64,000 bases of DNA from Cryptomeria japonica (Eukaryota; Streptophyta; Pinopsida; Cupressales; Cupressaceae), in assembly GCF_030272615.1 (NCBI RefSeq), contig NC_081406.1, positions 168,846,361 to 168,910,360 on the forward strand, written 5' to 3'. Below, one piece after another: positions 36,143 to 47,939 of this stretch. How positions within the stretch are numbered: the first letter of the stretch is position 1; the number at the start of each line of letters is the position of its first letter. Position numbers and translations under genes: made by a program. Under the pieces are notes generated by a model, which saw nothing but the letters and a program-made list of their open reading frames with translations, was not told where the DNA came from and ran no database searches.

Positions 36143-36442
36143 TGATTGAGGTATTCCAATTATTGCAATTTTCCATGTTAGGTGATGTGATGTTCACTTC
36201 ATTAATGGGCTACAAATTATGTGTATCCTACATGAAATGATATCTCAAAAATAATTTTTTGCCAGCCAAAGTGTGTCGACATGTTAACACATTTTTTTTT
36301 GCATGATAGAGGGGCATATGGCCTCTCCTGCTCACTCAAAACCTATGGGTTTGGAGGCTCTCATTCAACATCCCTGATGTTCTGATTTGTTAGATTGATT
36401 TCATATCTTTCACATGTGTCACTATGTCAATAAATATGTTGG
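36143..36442. other. Flank of E3, probably resumed LTR-like sequence
   Basis: Begins with the 99-bp duplicate of 9180-9278 (36143-36241), then non-coding sequence without recognised features up to the 226-codon ORF. Confidence 0.5.
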
Positions 36443-37123
36443 GTGCATAGTGTTTTCATCCCACAAAAGATCATGGCATTCAAAATTATTCTTCAAGGAA
36501 AGTTTATTGTTGCCTTTCCCATAGGAAACATTGTAGTTTTCTCTTTATCTTTGAAATTCTCCATTCCATGTAGAAGAGTTGAACAAGCATTAATTTTTGT
36601 TCTCGATGAGGAATGGTTGCAGTGTAATCCTTTTCTTCTCCGTTTGGAAGAGGCATCTAGATTCACATCTATTATTATGGATTTAACTTCGTCATTTGCA
36701 ATTGTCAAGCTTTTGGTTGGTTCTTTTGTGCATCATTCTTTGTTTATGTGGGAGGAATTTGTAGCATCACTTGATTCTTATAGTGATTTTAATGGTTTCT
36801 TAGTCATTGGTGGCTTCCTCAACAAAATTGAAATACTTGAAGATTCAATTCCAAGGTCAGCCCTAATATCTATTAATGGACCAATGTTTGGAACGCTTGG
36901 TCCCTTTCATGAATGGATCCATACTTATAGAGCTGTTATTGGTGAACATTTATTCTTGGTTCCATTGAAGTGTTTTGATGTTATCTATGAGCTTCTTGAT
37001 CATGTTGAAGTTGACCCACATGGGTTTCCATCTTTTCCTCTTCCTTCAAATTTGGCTTCTTCCGAAGAATATTTAATGGATTGTAAAAAATGTGTATCTC
37101 ATTTTGTGGTTGGGGATTCTTAG
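36443..37123 (+). CDS. 226-codon ORF of unknown function near a poly(A) run
   Basis: I do not recognise this protein. It is an uninterrupted 226-residue frame with a balanced composition (blocks ILQGKFIVAFPIGN, VEQALIFVLDEEWLQCN, LGPFHEWIHTYRAVIGEH, SSEEYLMDCKKCVSHFVVGD). No signal peptide, finger or catalytic motif is obvious. It is followed by a non-coding tail resembling a plant LINE 3' UTR and by an A-run at 37254-37265, then the 17-bp repeat. The likeliest reading is that it is the 3'-terminal part of the LINE that starts at 6705. A retrocopied host sequence is the alternative. The intact frame is unusual in such decayed surroundings and may be chance survival. Confidence 0.45.
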   Translation: MHSVFIPQKIMAFKIILQGKFIVAFPIGNIVVFSLSLKFSIPCRRVEQALIFVLDEEWLQCNPFLLRLEEASRFTSIIMDLTSSFAIVKLLVGSFVHHSLFMWEEFVASLDSYSDFNGFLVIGGFLNKIEILEDSIPRSALISINGPMFGTLGPFHEWIHTYRAVIGEHLFLVPLKCFDVIYELLDHVEVDPHGFPSFPLPSNLASSEEYLMDCKKCVSHFVVGDS

Positions 37124-37265
37124 TGGTAGATTTTGAGTCTTAGTTTCTGGTGGGTTGATGTTTTTGCCCAAGTCCTATTTCCTTTCTTATCCCCTTTATG
37201 TAATATTTTTTTATTTCTATATAATATATATTTTAGGCTTAGGCCTTTTATCCAAAAAAAAAGAA
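37124..37265 (+). other. LINE-like 3' UTR with poly(A)
   Basis: Runs gcccaagtcctatttccttt, aatatttttttatttc, aggcttaggccttttatcc, then about 11 A residues. The phrasing and polarity match the 3' ends of plant L1-type LINEs. Confidence 0.6.
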
Positions 37266-37282
37266 AACTTAGAATTTATGTT

Positions 37283-40200
37283 TCTTTTGAAAATTAAATG
37301 GCTTATTATAAAAATGTATTGTAAATTGTCATCGAGCCAATTTATGCCCCATTTTTGTGCCCCTACTTTAGCATGTCCCCTCCTCATCTCCTATCCAAGT
37401 CCATTCAATGCCTCCAATTTTGATGCCATGTACGCCCACCAATTGATTTCCTAGAGCGGTACCCTTCTCTCTGGGACTAAATCAAGGTCCCTAACTGAGA
37501 AGGACCAGGGTGTTAGTTGGGCCCTATTTTGAAACAAGATATAGGCCATATCTCTCTGATGGGAAATTAACTTTGTGTCTTTTCATGACCTAGATACCCC
37601 TATATAAAGACATTTGATCAATTTAATTTCATCCAAGCATTCTAAGTCTCCATCTCGAATCAATCTAGAATCCTTGCATCTGTGAAGCATTTATCATCAA
37701 GCATTTTCAAAGATCATCAAGGCTGCATATTCTCCATTTAATCATTGTGGAGCAAAATTACATCATTCATATGCAATCATGTGTGTTTGATTAGGGTCTT
37801 GTCATGTTCATGCCATTTCATAGAACATATGTGATTACATTCAAGAAGCAAATAATCATCATCAACAATTGTAGACCTGAGTTATATCCTTCCATTATTT
37901 ATTTCAATATTTGCAATATTTCATTCAAGATTAATTCCTAAACCTAGGTTTGACTTAGGAAAATCCCTATTCCCAAAAATTTCAACCTTCTTTCTATGTG
38001 TAAGAAACATGTGCGAAGCTATGATTTTTTAGGATTGACATTATTCACAGAGATGAACAGGTTCCCCTTTGGACAATAAAAAGTGTTGAGGACCAAGGCA
38101 ACGAGCATTCTGGTCCTACCAATTTAGGACCACCTTTTGGGAATAGGTCTGAACTTCACATATTGCTTAGATCCAAGTTCATGGCTCTGTTTGATGATCA
38201 TTGCTTACTATTCATACATATTTACTCCAATTTTAGAAAATTTACCCTAATTTCAGCATTTCAATAATTCAACTTAAAAGAGGTTATCAATTTCTAATCC
38301 TGCAAATCTAAAAAGAATTTTCAACCCTATCCTTGTTGATTTGAGGTTATATCTGTTAGGTTCATCCCTCTTTAATGTAGTGGTCCCTAAGCAAAAATTA
38401 GTGGTCTTCTCCCTTCTTGTAGTGGAAACCCTAATTTTTCACCATTACACTTATATTACATCTATTATTGTGAGCTAATTCAAAAGAGAAATGTTGTACA
38501 ACTAGCATTTTTGGCATTTAATTTTATTTAGTATGAAGATTAAAATGTATGAGAGTAGACAATAGTGAATACTAGTCAATATAATTGAGGTAAGAAGTTT
38601 CTTATGGTTTTGTAGCTTTTAGGTTCATTCATTTCACTTAAATGAAAACTTATTTAATAATATCACTAAAATATCCAAAAATTCTATGTCAACTAAAATG
38701 AAAATTTAACCCTAAATAAATGAGCTCAAAAGATATAAGAATTAAGCCATTTATAAATAAGATAAGCATTTAAATTCTAAGAGCAAATAATATATAAAAA
38801 TTCGGTAAAAATGTCACATTCAACCTTTTGAGTGTAATAGATTCCAACCTTGAAGATTGAGTACAATTTCTATATAAATTTGATTAAAGGGGTCACAAGA
38901 TGGAGAAGTAATTATGTGGTAATAAATACATTTGAGAGGGCTCTCTATAAAAAAATATACAGATTTGTTTTGGCATGTGGTAACAAATAGTGGAAAATGT
39001 TGGGTCAAAAATATTTCACTAAGGTTAATTTTATGGGAATAAGTAAAATAAAATATGACCCTTTGATGAATTTTTTGGCTTCTTTGGTAAAAATCAACAC
39101 ATTAATTCTTTGAATAAGCTTAATACTTTGACATTTACGTATATCTTAGTTGAGAGAGAAAATAACCATTGTTTTTCAAAAAACCCATACATATCCTCTC
39201 CCACATATGATCAATTTTCTCTAGGACATCTACTTTCTCACTATCAAACAACTGAAGTAGGTCAACAATGGGGTGGAAATAATCATCATGCCCTACATAA
39301 TTTTGGTAAAACATAGCCATTCTCTAGTTAATAAGAATACCGGTATAACATCGTAAATTGTACACCTTTATTAGTGTTTCCAATTTCACACTCTCCTATC
39401 ACCTATTTTAGTATTCCCCTTTTCTCTATGCATTATAGGACCTTTATTGTAATTAATTAATATTTAATTCAATATTATGGGTCTTATTCCATTTTATTAC
39501 ACCAACATACTCTTATTTGGGCCCTTAACTTTAGGTGTGCTCTTTGTCATTTTATCTTGATTTATCCTTAATTTCCCACCCTAATTTAAACTCTCAAAGC
39601 ATATTTTGCATATCTACACATCTTGTTTTGAGCCACCAAGGTGCATTTAGCATTAGAATCATAATAGCTCATGTAGTGTCCCTCCTATATTTACATTTTA
39701 ATTCATGATTCGATATATTTATCTAGACTTATGATGATATTTTGATGATGATTATGGATTTATTCCTATGTAGTAGACATTTATGATGCTATATGGACAT
39801 ATCATATATTGATGACTTTTGATGATCCATGTGATGGATGACTTGTTAAGATTATTCCATGGATGGTATTTCTTGATGGACTTATATGTATTCAAGATTC
39901 TTATGTGATTTATATGATTTCATGAAATATGATGATGATACTAACCCTACCTCATGACATAATGATTTTATAAGATGTGTTTGTATTGGGTAATTGTCTT
40001 CATGAAAGGGACGATGCCTTATCACTCATCACGAGCATGATAAGGTGTTATGATTATATTTCACTTGCCTACTACTATGATGTTGTATATATATGTTCTT
40101 TTGTGTTTATCGGTGGATGCAAGATTGCAGGTACCGGACATCGACTCCACCTTGTCTCATAGGTCTGAGTGTGTCCTAATCCCAATGGTAGTTGTTGGAG

Positions 40201-41330
40201 ATGACTTGGTTTCCCCTCACCTACTCATGGTTTAGAATGTTCACCTTCTCAATCTTGTTGGGTGTAAGCGTTGTCCAGTCTTGAGTCTGTATCTCGTTCT
40301 ATCTATGTGTGATTGGTTATGTGAGTGTGTATGATTTATCATGGATTGGATTAGTTATCATATGGTTGCATAACGTTTATCTAATTAATTGATTAATGTT
40401 GAGTAATAGTTATTAAACTTATAATTAATCAATTAATTAATGAATATTTGATTTATTATTATTGAATTTATTAATGTTTGAGTTATTAATTAATTGGTTT
40501 TATTTTGGATTTAATTGATTGTTATTTATTTAATTAATTTTTTTACTATTGTTTGATTTAATTAATTTTTTTCTTTTGATTTTATTTATTGTTAATTGAA
40601 ATTGATATATTTCATTTATTTTAGATATAGTTATAAAGTTGATTTTGATTAATTAATCATTATAAAGCATAAAGCCTATTTCTATTTCTACACTCCTAAC
40701 AAGTAATAATATTATTATATTGCTTTTACTATGCATGGGAGGTGTAAAATTAAAATAAAGTTAATCTTACCTACCCTCCTAATTGATTGGGTGAATTTAG
40801 AATAATAGGTAAGAAATATAATTAAAAATTCTTACCTTGGAACTATACACGATAAGTAAGAAATATTGTTTTTTGGATTATTTTGATTGGATGGGATTTT
40901 TCCATAGTTTGTTGAGTATTTTCTATTTATTTCAAATTTTTGGATGGCTGCCAGGTTACCAGTCGACAAGATTTTGATTGAATTTTTTATATTGTGGCTT
41001 GGATCTTGGTTTGGATTTGGATTTGGAAGCTTGGATTGTGGAAGCTCTTCTTCAGTTTCCCTCCTTGGATTTGTGATCCCAGGTTGGAGATCTTTCATTT
41101 TTTGGTTTTTCTGAAATTCTTGTCTTCTCTGTCTTCCCATGAAAATGATTTATATGTGATTGTTCAATGGATGGGGAAAAAAAAGACATTATAGTAAATT
41201 CTTTCGATCAAAATGAATGAAAGGGGGGAAATTGTAGATTGCTCCTTATGTTGAGTAAGATTATTCAGTTGATTTGTTTGTGTAGTGAATAGTGGATAAA
41301 TGCATATATGTATACATTTTTTGTGCATTT
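37283..41330. other. 4-kb gene-free, AT-rich repeat debris
   Basis: 37330-38000 looks LTR-like, with a TATA box (cctatataaagac, ~37600) followed by a leader rich in catcaagc/atcatc motifs. 38400-39650 is AT-rich with no recognisable frame. 39700-40340 has repeated gatgat/tatgat words. 40380-40640 is almost pure A/T built on attaatt. No frame over ~100 codons and no protein motif was recognised, so I cannot assign a family. Confidence 0.5.
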
Positions 41331-42020
41331 GTGTACAATAGAGGGTCTGCACATGCAGAAAGGCCAAGCACCTAGAGCTCACTGCTCAATCACAAAAATG
41401 AGTCACACTAACTACAATTGGATGGTTAAATCCAATGATAATGTACTGCATAAAATAGCATATTCATATGCTAGATTCAGTACTGGTTAAGTCCTGATTG
41501 CCTTCACAAATCCCTCCTTCAACCTTCAAATGATGTCTGTGTGTATAGCTCTGCTTATTTTTGCATATGCCTTATTGCAATCCTTTTTGCATTCACAATC
41601 CCATCTTTGTCCGATCTTGCAAATAAGATCTTACATATATACCATAACCTAAGATCAATTGAATAGGTCGGCTCACTAAAAGATATTACAATAAAATTAA
41701 TTACAAGTAAATCAATATTTGATGCATGATGTTTGCTCAATGCATTTACAATAATAATAAATCATCTCCATAACATGTCATTCTGATCTGGAATAGATAA
41801 GTCTGTTGGTGCTTATCCTGGACCTATTTGCCAGTAACAACAAATATGCAAACCCGAATAAACAGTTAACCAAATCGCCAAAACCAAGTGATCGAATAAT
41901 GTCTTTGACATAACCAAGTAGTTTCCAAGTCATTCCAAGTGTTGGTGAACAATATAATATGCTGGTGAACCAAATACTAGTTTCTTGCATAAGTTTGTCT
42001 TGTCAGTGAACATACCAACA
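41331..42020 (-). repeat. A2 3' LTR, truncated
   Basis: Begins inside the LTR (gtgtacaatagagggtctgcacatg, matching ~3604 onward of A1) and ends CCAACA next to the polypurine tract. About 690 of ~1,060 bp remain. Confidence 0.9.
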
Positions 42021-42394
42021 ATCTCCCCCTTTGGCAGTCATGACAACACAAGATGGAAAAACCATCAAAGTGCCAAAATAGAAATGCCAAAAACCAAAAA
42101 TCAACAATCTCCCAAAGATATCATAACCAAAAATCAAAATACATAATATCTCTCCCAAGGAATAGTCTCTCCCAAAAAGATAAAGTGTTTTTCCATAGAT
42201 ATCTCTCCCCCTTTGACATCAAATGCCAAAGCAATACAAAACTAAATTCAATCAGTTCAAAGAAATTATCACAAAATACCAACTTATCAATTTATCCAAC
42301 TACTTCCCCTGAGAAGTAGCTTTCCTCATCAAAGACGAAAAAAAAATAAAAAAATCTTTGTTAATTTTGTCAGTTGATGACAAACATCAACTGT

Positions 42395-45300
42395 CTAAGT
42401 CTCTACCAGTGGGGGTAGGACTCCAAGTTTCTCTCTGAGATACTCAAATGTTTCCTTAGGCAAAGGCTTCATAAAAATATCTGCAATCTACTCTTTAGTA
42501 TTCACATAAACCAATTTCACTTCTTTTGCTTCAACATTTTCTCTTAGAAAGTTCAGTTTGATAGAAACATGTTTAGTTTTAAAGTGAAGTACCAGGTTCT
42601 TTGATATATCAATTGTTGTTGTATTGTCATAGTAAATAGTTATAGGTTCCTTGCAATTTACCTTTATGTCCTTCAACATTTGCTTGATCCATAATACCTG
42701 TGTACAGTTGGTTGTTGCTGCAACATATTTTGATTCTGCTGTTGATAAACTTATACAACTTTGTTTCTTGCTCAACCATGAAATTAGTCTACTGCCAAGA
42801 AAAAATGCTCTATTGGTGGTGCTTTTTCTATCATCCACATCTCCTACCCAATTAGCATCTGTGTATGCACATAAGTCAAAATTTTCATCTCTAGGATACC
42901 ATAAACCAAAATTTGTAGTGCCTTGTAGGTACCGGAAAATCCTTTTCACTACTGATTCATGATTTTCTTTAGGATTGCTCTGAAATCTTGAAACAATACA
43001 TACTGCATTCATAATATCAGGTCTTATTTGTGTCAAATATAGTAAACCTCCTATCATAGATTTATATCTAGTCGAATTAACAAGTGTAGATTCATCCTTC
43101 AAAAATAATTTATCATTTGTAGTCATAGGTGTGCTTACTAGTTTATAGTTTTCCATGCCAAATTTCTTTAATAATTCCTTCAAGTACTTAGATTGACATA
43201 GGAATATACCTTTATCAGTCTGTGAAATCTGCAATCCTAAAAAGAATTTTATCTCTCCAATCATAGACATTTCAAATTCTTGTTGCATTTTGTTAGAAAA
43301 GTCTTTACACAATCCATCTTCTCCTCCAAAGATTATATCATCAACAAAAACTTAAATAACCAAGATGTCATCATTAGTTACTTTGTAGTATAGATTATTG
43401 TCTGCATTACCTTTTGTGTAACCAAGCTTCAAAAGATATTTGTCAAATCTTGCATACCAAGCTCTAGGAGCTTCTTTCAATCCATACAAAGCTTTCCTTA
43501 ACCTACAAACCATGTCTATGTTATCTGTCAAAGAAAATCCATCAAGTTGCTCAATGTAAACTTCTTCTTCAAGATATCCATTTAGAAATGCATATTTAAC
43601 ATCCATTTGATATACTTTATAGTTCTTGTGTGCTGCAAAAGCCAACAAAAGTCTTACTGCCTCAATTCTAGCTACCGGTGCAAAGGTTTCATTGTAATCA
43701 ATTCCTTCTTTCTGTGAATATCCCTTACACACCAATCTTGCTTTGTTTCTGATTACCATGCCATCTTCATTAAGTTTGTTTCTAAAAACGCATTTAGTTC
43801 CAATTACATTTTTGTCTTTAGGCTGGGAAACTAATGACCAAGTGTTATTCCTTTCAATTTGTTCCAATTCATCTTCCATAGCTTTAATCCAATATTTATC
43901 TTCACATGCCTCATTAATTGATGTAGGTTCAATTTGAGAAATAAGACATACCTCCTCATTTGCCAATATTCCTCTAGTCATAACTCCTTGAAATTTGTTT
44001 CCAATTATCTGATCTTCAGAATGATTCAATCTTGCATACCAGGGCATTTTTATTTGTTGTTGTTCCCCAGTGACTGTTGAATCTCCAGATGATGCTAGTG
44101 TAACTGGATCACCATTCTGTACCGGTGTATTCATAATAGGTTCATTTGTGATTATCTCTATTGCTGGTTCAGAGTCTGTGTACCTTGAATTTCCTCTAAA
44201 CTGTTCATCAACCTTCACATTTGCACTCTCAACAATTTTCTGTAATCTTTTGTTAAAACATCTATATGCCTTGCTCTTAGATGAATAACCAAGAAACATT
44301 CCTTCATCACTTCTAGGATCAAATTTTCCAATGTACTCATCTCTTCTAATATAGCATTTACTTCCAAATATTCTGAAATATTTAAGAGTAGGAGTATTAC
44401 CAAACCATAGTTCTTGTGGGGTCTTACCGGTTTTTCCTCTGATGTGAACTCTGCTGAATGTATAAACAACTATATTGACCAGTTCTCTCTAGTATATATG
44501 AGGTATATTTGCTTATGATATCATACTTTTGGCTGCATCCAAGATAGTTTTGTTTTTCCTTTCCACAACTCCATTCTGCTAGGGTGTCTGGGGTGCTAAC
44601 AACTGTCTTTTGATCCCATTCACTTCACAGAATGCATTAAATTCCTTAGATGTGAATTCACCTCCTTGATCTGATCTCAAACATTTCATTTTCTACCATC
44701 ACCTTGAATAGTTTGAATTTCCCAAATGCTTCAGATTTTTCTCTGAGAAAAGTAACCCAACACATTCTAGAATAGTCATCAATGATTAGCATAAAATATA
44801 TGTCTCCTTGTATACTTCTAGTTCTTGTTGGACCACATAAATTAGTATGAATTAAATCAAGAACATTGTTAGACTTCTCCAGAATACTCTTGAAAGATGC
44901 TCTAACTTGCTTTCCAATTTGACATTCCTTACATACTGGATTGTGAAGTTTAACAATCTTAGATAAATCTCTAACTACCTTAGTAGTACTAATTTTCACA
45001 ATGCAATAAAAATTTACATGACAAAGTCTTTTATGCCATAGCCAACTTTCATCAATATTTGCAATCAAACATGTTTTCTCATTGTTGTTCAAATGAAAGA
45101 TATTACCTCTAGTCTGATTACCGGTTGTAATTTCCAAACCTGTTTAAGATTTTGTTTTTTGCCATTCTCACATTGTAACTGAAAAACTTTTTCAACTAAT
45201 TGACCAACACTCAAAAGATTATGCTTCAAACCTTCAACATAGTAAACATTATCAGTATTGTGCTTACCATCAAAAGATATAGCACCTTTTCCTTTGATCA

Positions 45301-46533
45301 AACAAGCTTTATCATCTCCAAATCTTACTAGACCTCCATTGTAATCCTGAAAGGTTAATAATTTACTCTTATCTCCAATCATATGATGTGAACATCCTGA
45401 ATCAATAATCCATTCATCCTTATCTTCAAATTTAGCTGTCATGGCCTACTCTACCAGTTGAACAATAGGTGTCGGTTGATCTTCTGTTATAACAACAAAA
45501 GCCCATCCATTGTCTGTTGGATCCTCATTAGAATCATCAGTGACTCCTTCATTAGCATAATAACAAGATTTGTCTCTATTCTTCTTGAACTTGTATTTCT
45601 GATAGTTAGGGTTAGGCTTATATGTTCTTTTAGCTTCTTCTCTTTATCTTGCATGTCTATTAGGACATCTAGATCCCATATGGCCAATCTTATTGCAGTT
45701 AAAACATTTAAAGGGTGCTTTACCTTCATACTTACAATTGGACCTTTAGGCATTTTCCTTGCAAATAGTGCTTCAAGTTCTTCAAGTTCTTCATTTTCTC
45801 TCCTGCTTTCTTCAAGTTCTCTTGCATAGAAGGCTTTCCAATCAGATTTGTCAAGTGATGATGTTTCTGCTGAAGTTGATGATGATGCCTTACAAGCTAG
45901 ATCTATCTTGATAGTAGTAACATGACCAAATTCCTCAAGCTCAAAAGCTGAAAGTTTTCCAACCAAAGTGTCTCTAGATACTGATGCATTAGGCATTGTT
46001 CTTAATTCATTTATAGCAGCAACTTTCATTTTATATGCTGGTGGCAAAGCTCTTAAAACTTTAGAAACAATCTAATCTTCACTTAAGGTTCCTCCACAAT
46101 ATTGTATACCTAAAATAATTTCATTTACTCTTTCCATAAAAGCATAAATTCTTTCATCTTCTTCCATTTTCAGACTTTCATACCTGACCCTGAAGCATTC
46201 AAGTTATGCAATTTTGACTATCGAATATCCTTCATTCAATGTTTCCAGTTTGTCCCAAATAGCTTTAGCAGTAAATCTATCTGACAATACCATGACTTGC
46301 TGATCTAACAATGTGCTCAAAAGTGCTTCTCTTGCTTTGCAATCATTTTCCTCATCTTTTCCCAAGGTTGGTGGATTAGGCTGACTGGGAGTAGGAGTAG
46401 TATAGCCATTCTTTGTAACCTCCCATATATCCTTTCCAATGCAATTCAAGTGTGTCTCCATCCTAATCTTCCATATGCCATAGTTAGTTCCACCAAGTTT
46501 TGGATTGTCCTTCCTGAAATAGTTAGAAGACAT
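42395..46533 (-). pseudogene. A2 gag-pol polyprotein
   Basis: Start at 46533 (MSSNYFRKDNPKLGG). Gag stops at 46204, and one further stop in gag lies near 46071. A four-base loss near 45738 shifts frame just before the knuckle (CFNCNKIGHMGSRC, intact in the new frame). Protease keeps DSGCSHHM (45400 region). The integrase zinc region (WHKRLCHVNF, CKECQIGK), core, RT ([32 protein letters not shown] just after a TAA near 43354) and RNase H (TDANWVGDVDD, AESKYVAAT, YDNTTTIDISKN) follow. A stop at 42488 precedes IADIFMKPLP. At least two more frame changes occur (45440-44300). Inactive. Confidence 0.92.
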
Positions 46534-46572
46534 TGGATCTCCTCAAGCTTTAAAACTTCTGCAAAAAGAGGA

Positions 46573-46590
46573 CCAGGCTCTGATACTAAT
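46573..46590 (-). other. A2 primer-binding site
   Basis: In the element direction attagtatcagagcctgg, adjoining the LTR. One change from tggtatcagagc. Confidence 0.8.
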
Positions 46591-47657
46591 TGTTAGGTCC
46601 TGAAGACAACTGAGAGGGCAGGGTGAATCAGTTGTCCAATAAATTCAACCAAAATTAACTTAACCAAAATATTGATAAACTAAACTTTATGCCGGTAGAC
46701 AGTCTTAATAGTTAATTGGAGTACCGGTAAAGATTAAGGCATGAAACAGAAATACAATAACATCCATAACACATAACACCAATATTTGTACATGAAAACC
46801 CTGTAAGGGGAAAAACCACGGTGGGAAGCCTTACCCACAATCAAATGATACTATTGCAGATAGTATGTGTTTACAATATGAATTCTACACATGTAGAAAG
46901 GCCAGTTGCCTAGAGCTCACTACTCAATCACAAAAATGAGTCACACTAACTACAATTGGATGGTTAAATCCAATGATAATGTACTGCATAAAATAGCATC
47001 TTCATATGCTAGATTTAGTACCAATTAAGTCCTGATTGCCTTCACAAATCCCTCCTTCAACCTTCAAATGATGTCTGTGTATATAGCTTTGCTTATTTTT
47101 GTATATACCTTATTGCAATCCTTTTCACATTCACAATCCCATTTCTGTCCAATCTTGCAAATAAGCTCTTACATATATACCATAACCTAAGACCAATTGA
47201 ATAGGTTGGCTCACTAAAAGATATTACAATAAAATTAATTACAAGTAAATTAATATTTGATTCATGGTGTCGGCTCAATCCATTTACAATAATAATAAAT
47301 CATCTCCATAACATGTCGTGCTGATCTGGAATAGATAAGTGTGTTGGTGCTTATCCTGGACCTATTTGCCGGTAACAATAAATATGCAAACCTGAAGAAA
47401 CAGCTAACCAAATCACCAAAACCAAGTGATCGAATAATGTCTTCGACATAACCAAGTAGTTTCCAAGTCATTCCAAGTGCCAGTGAACAATATAATCTAT
47501 CGATGAACCAAATATTAGTTTCTTGCATAAGTCTTTGTCTTGTCCGTGAACATAACCAAAATCTCCAAGTGTTGATAAGTGTTGACAAGTGTTGACAAGT
47601 GATGACAAGTGTTGACATCAATGACAAAACCATATCAACATATCTAAAATACCAACA
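46591..47657 (-). repeat. A2 5' LTR
   Basis: 1,067 bp, TGTTAGG...CCAACA on the plus strand. Carries the 9-bp hairpin (46605-46613 with 46628-46636) and a five-unit 10-bp repeat (gttgacaagt type, 47571-47617) that A1 and the other A2 LTR lack. Confidence 0.93.
47571..47617. repeat. 10-bp tandem repeat x5 in A2 LTR
   Basis: gttgataagt, gttgacaagt, gttgacaagt, gatgacaagt, gttgacatca in direct succession. Confidence 0.92.
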
Positions 47658-47663
47658 TTTACC

Positions 47664-47939
47664 AGAAATGCCACCATACCAACTAGGAATGCTACCCTAT
47701 CTATGAGGAATGCTACTATGCATACCAAGAATGCCATGATACACACCCAGAGTGCTGACAAATTGACTGTGAGAGTTAACTTTCAAACTAAGAAAGTTGA
47801 TCTATGGACCCAAAACATTGTGCAATCAACCAAAAATGCTATACAATGTTCCACAAATGCTACCCTACATACCAGGGGCGCTAACCTACATACCAAGAGA
47901 GCTAAACTAGTCCGGAAGGCCCAGAAAGGTCAATTTTAG
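47664..47939 (+). CDS. ORF made of 13 heptapeptide repeats
   Basis: I do not recognise this protein. From 47664 to the TAG at 47937 the frame consists of 13 consecutive 21-bp units, each encoding seven residues, with consensus about (R/K)NATxHT: RNATIPT, RNATLSM, RNATMHT, KNAMIHT, QSADKLT, VRVNFQT, KKVDLWT, QNIVQST, KNAIQCS, TNATLHT, RGANLHT, KRAKLVR, KAQKGQF. An ATG occurs at 47703, inside the second unit, but the periodic frame starts earlier, right at the A2 LTR edge, so the true N-terminus was removed by A2. No unit has an indel or stop, which suggests past coding constraint or recent expansion. It could equally be a non-coding minisatellite. Confidence 0.5.
   Translation, partial: RNATIPTRNATLSMRNATMHTKNAMIHTQSADKLTVRVNFQTKKVDLWTQNIVQSTKNAIQCSTNATLHTRGANLHTKRAKLVRKAQKGQF

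Larger units (their letters stand above)
6688..37282 (+). mobile_element. Nested LINE insertion defined by a 17-bp target repeat
   Basis: The 17-mer aacttagaatttatgtt occurs at 6688-6704, immediately before recognisable LINE coding, and at 37266-37282, immediately after a poly(A)-like run (37254-37265) preceded by a LINE-like 3' UTR. This is what target-primed insertion of a LINE leaves behind. Everything between ~8383 and ~36440 is later insertion. The pairing is inferred from the exact repeat plus correct polarity (coding start on the left, poly(A) on the right). Confidence 0.65.
41331..47657 (-). mobile_element. Copia element A2 (minus strand, truncated 3' LTR)
   Basis: Same family as A1. 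Right (5') LTR 46591-47657, primer-binding site 46573-46590, polyprotein 46533-42395, polypurine tract 42021-42034 (atctccccctttgg on the plus strand), left (3') LTR 41331-42020. The left LTR lacks its last ~380 bp and joins unrelated sequence at ~41330, so no TSD can be checked. Confidence 0.92.

Noticed and set aside
40380-40640. Matrix-attachment region or replication origin
   Set aside because: Extreme A/T content alone is not enough; no other supporting motif.
47571-47617. CRISPR-like direct repeats
   Set aside because: 10-bp head-to-tail units without spacers, in a plant LTR.
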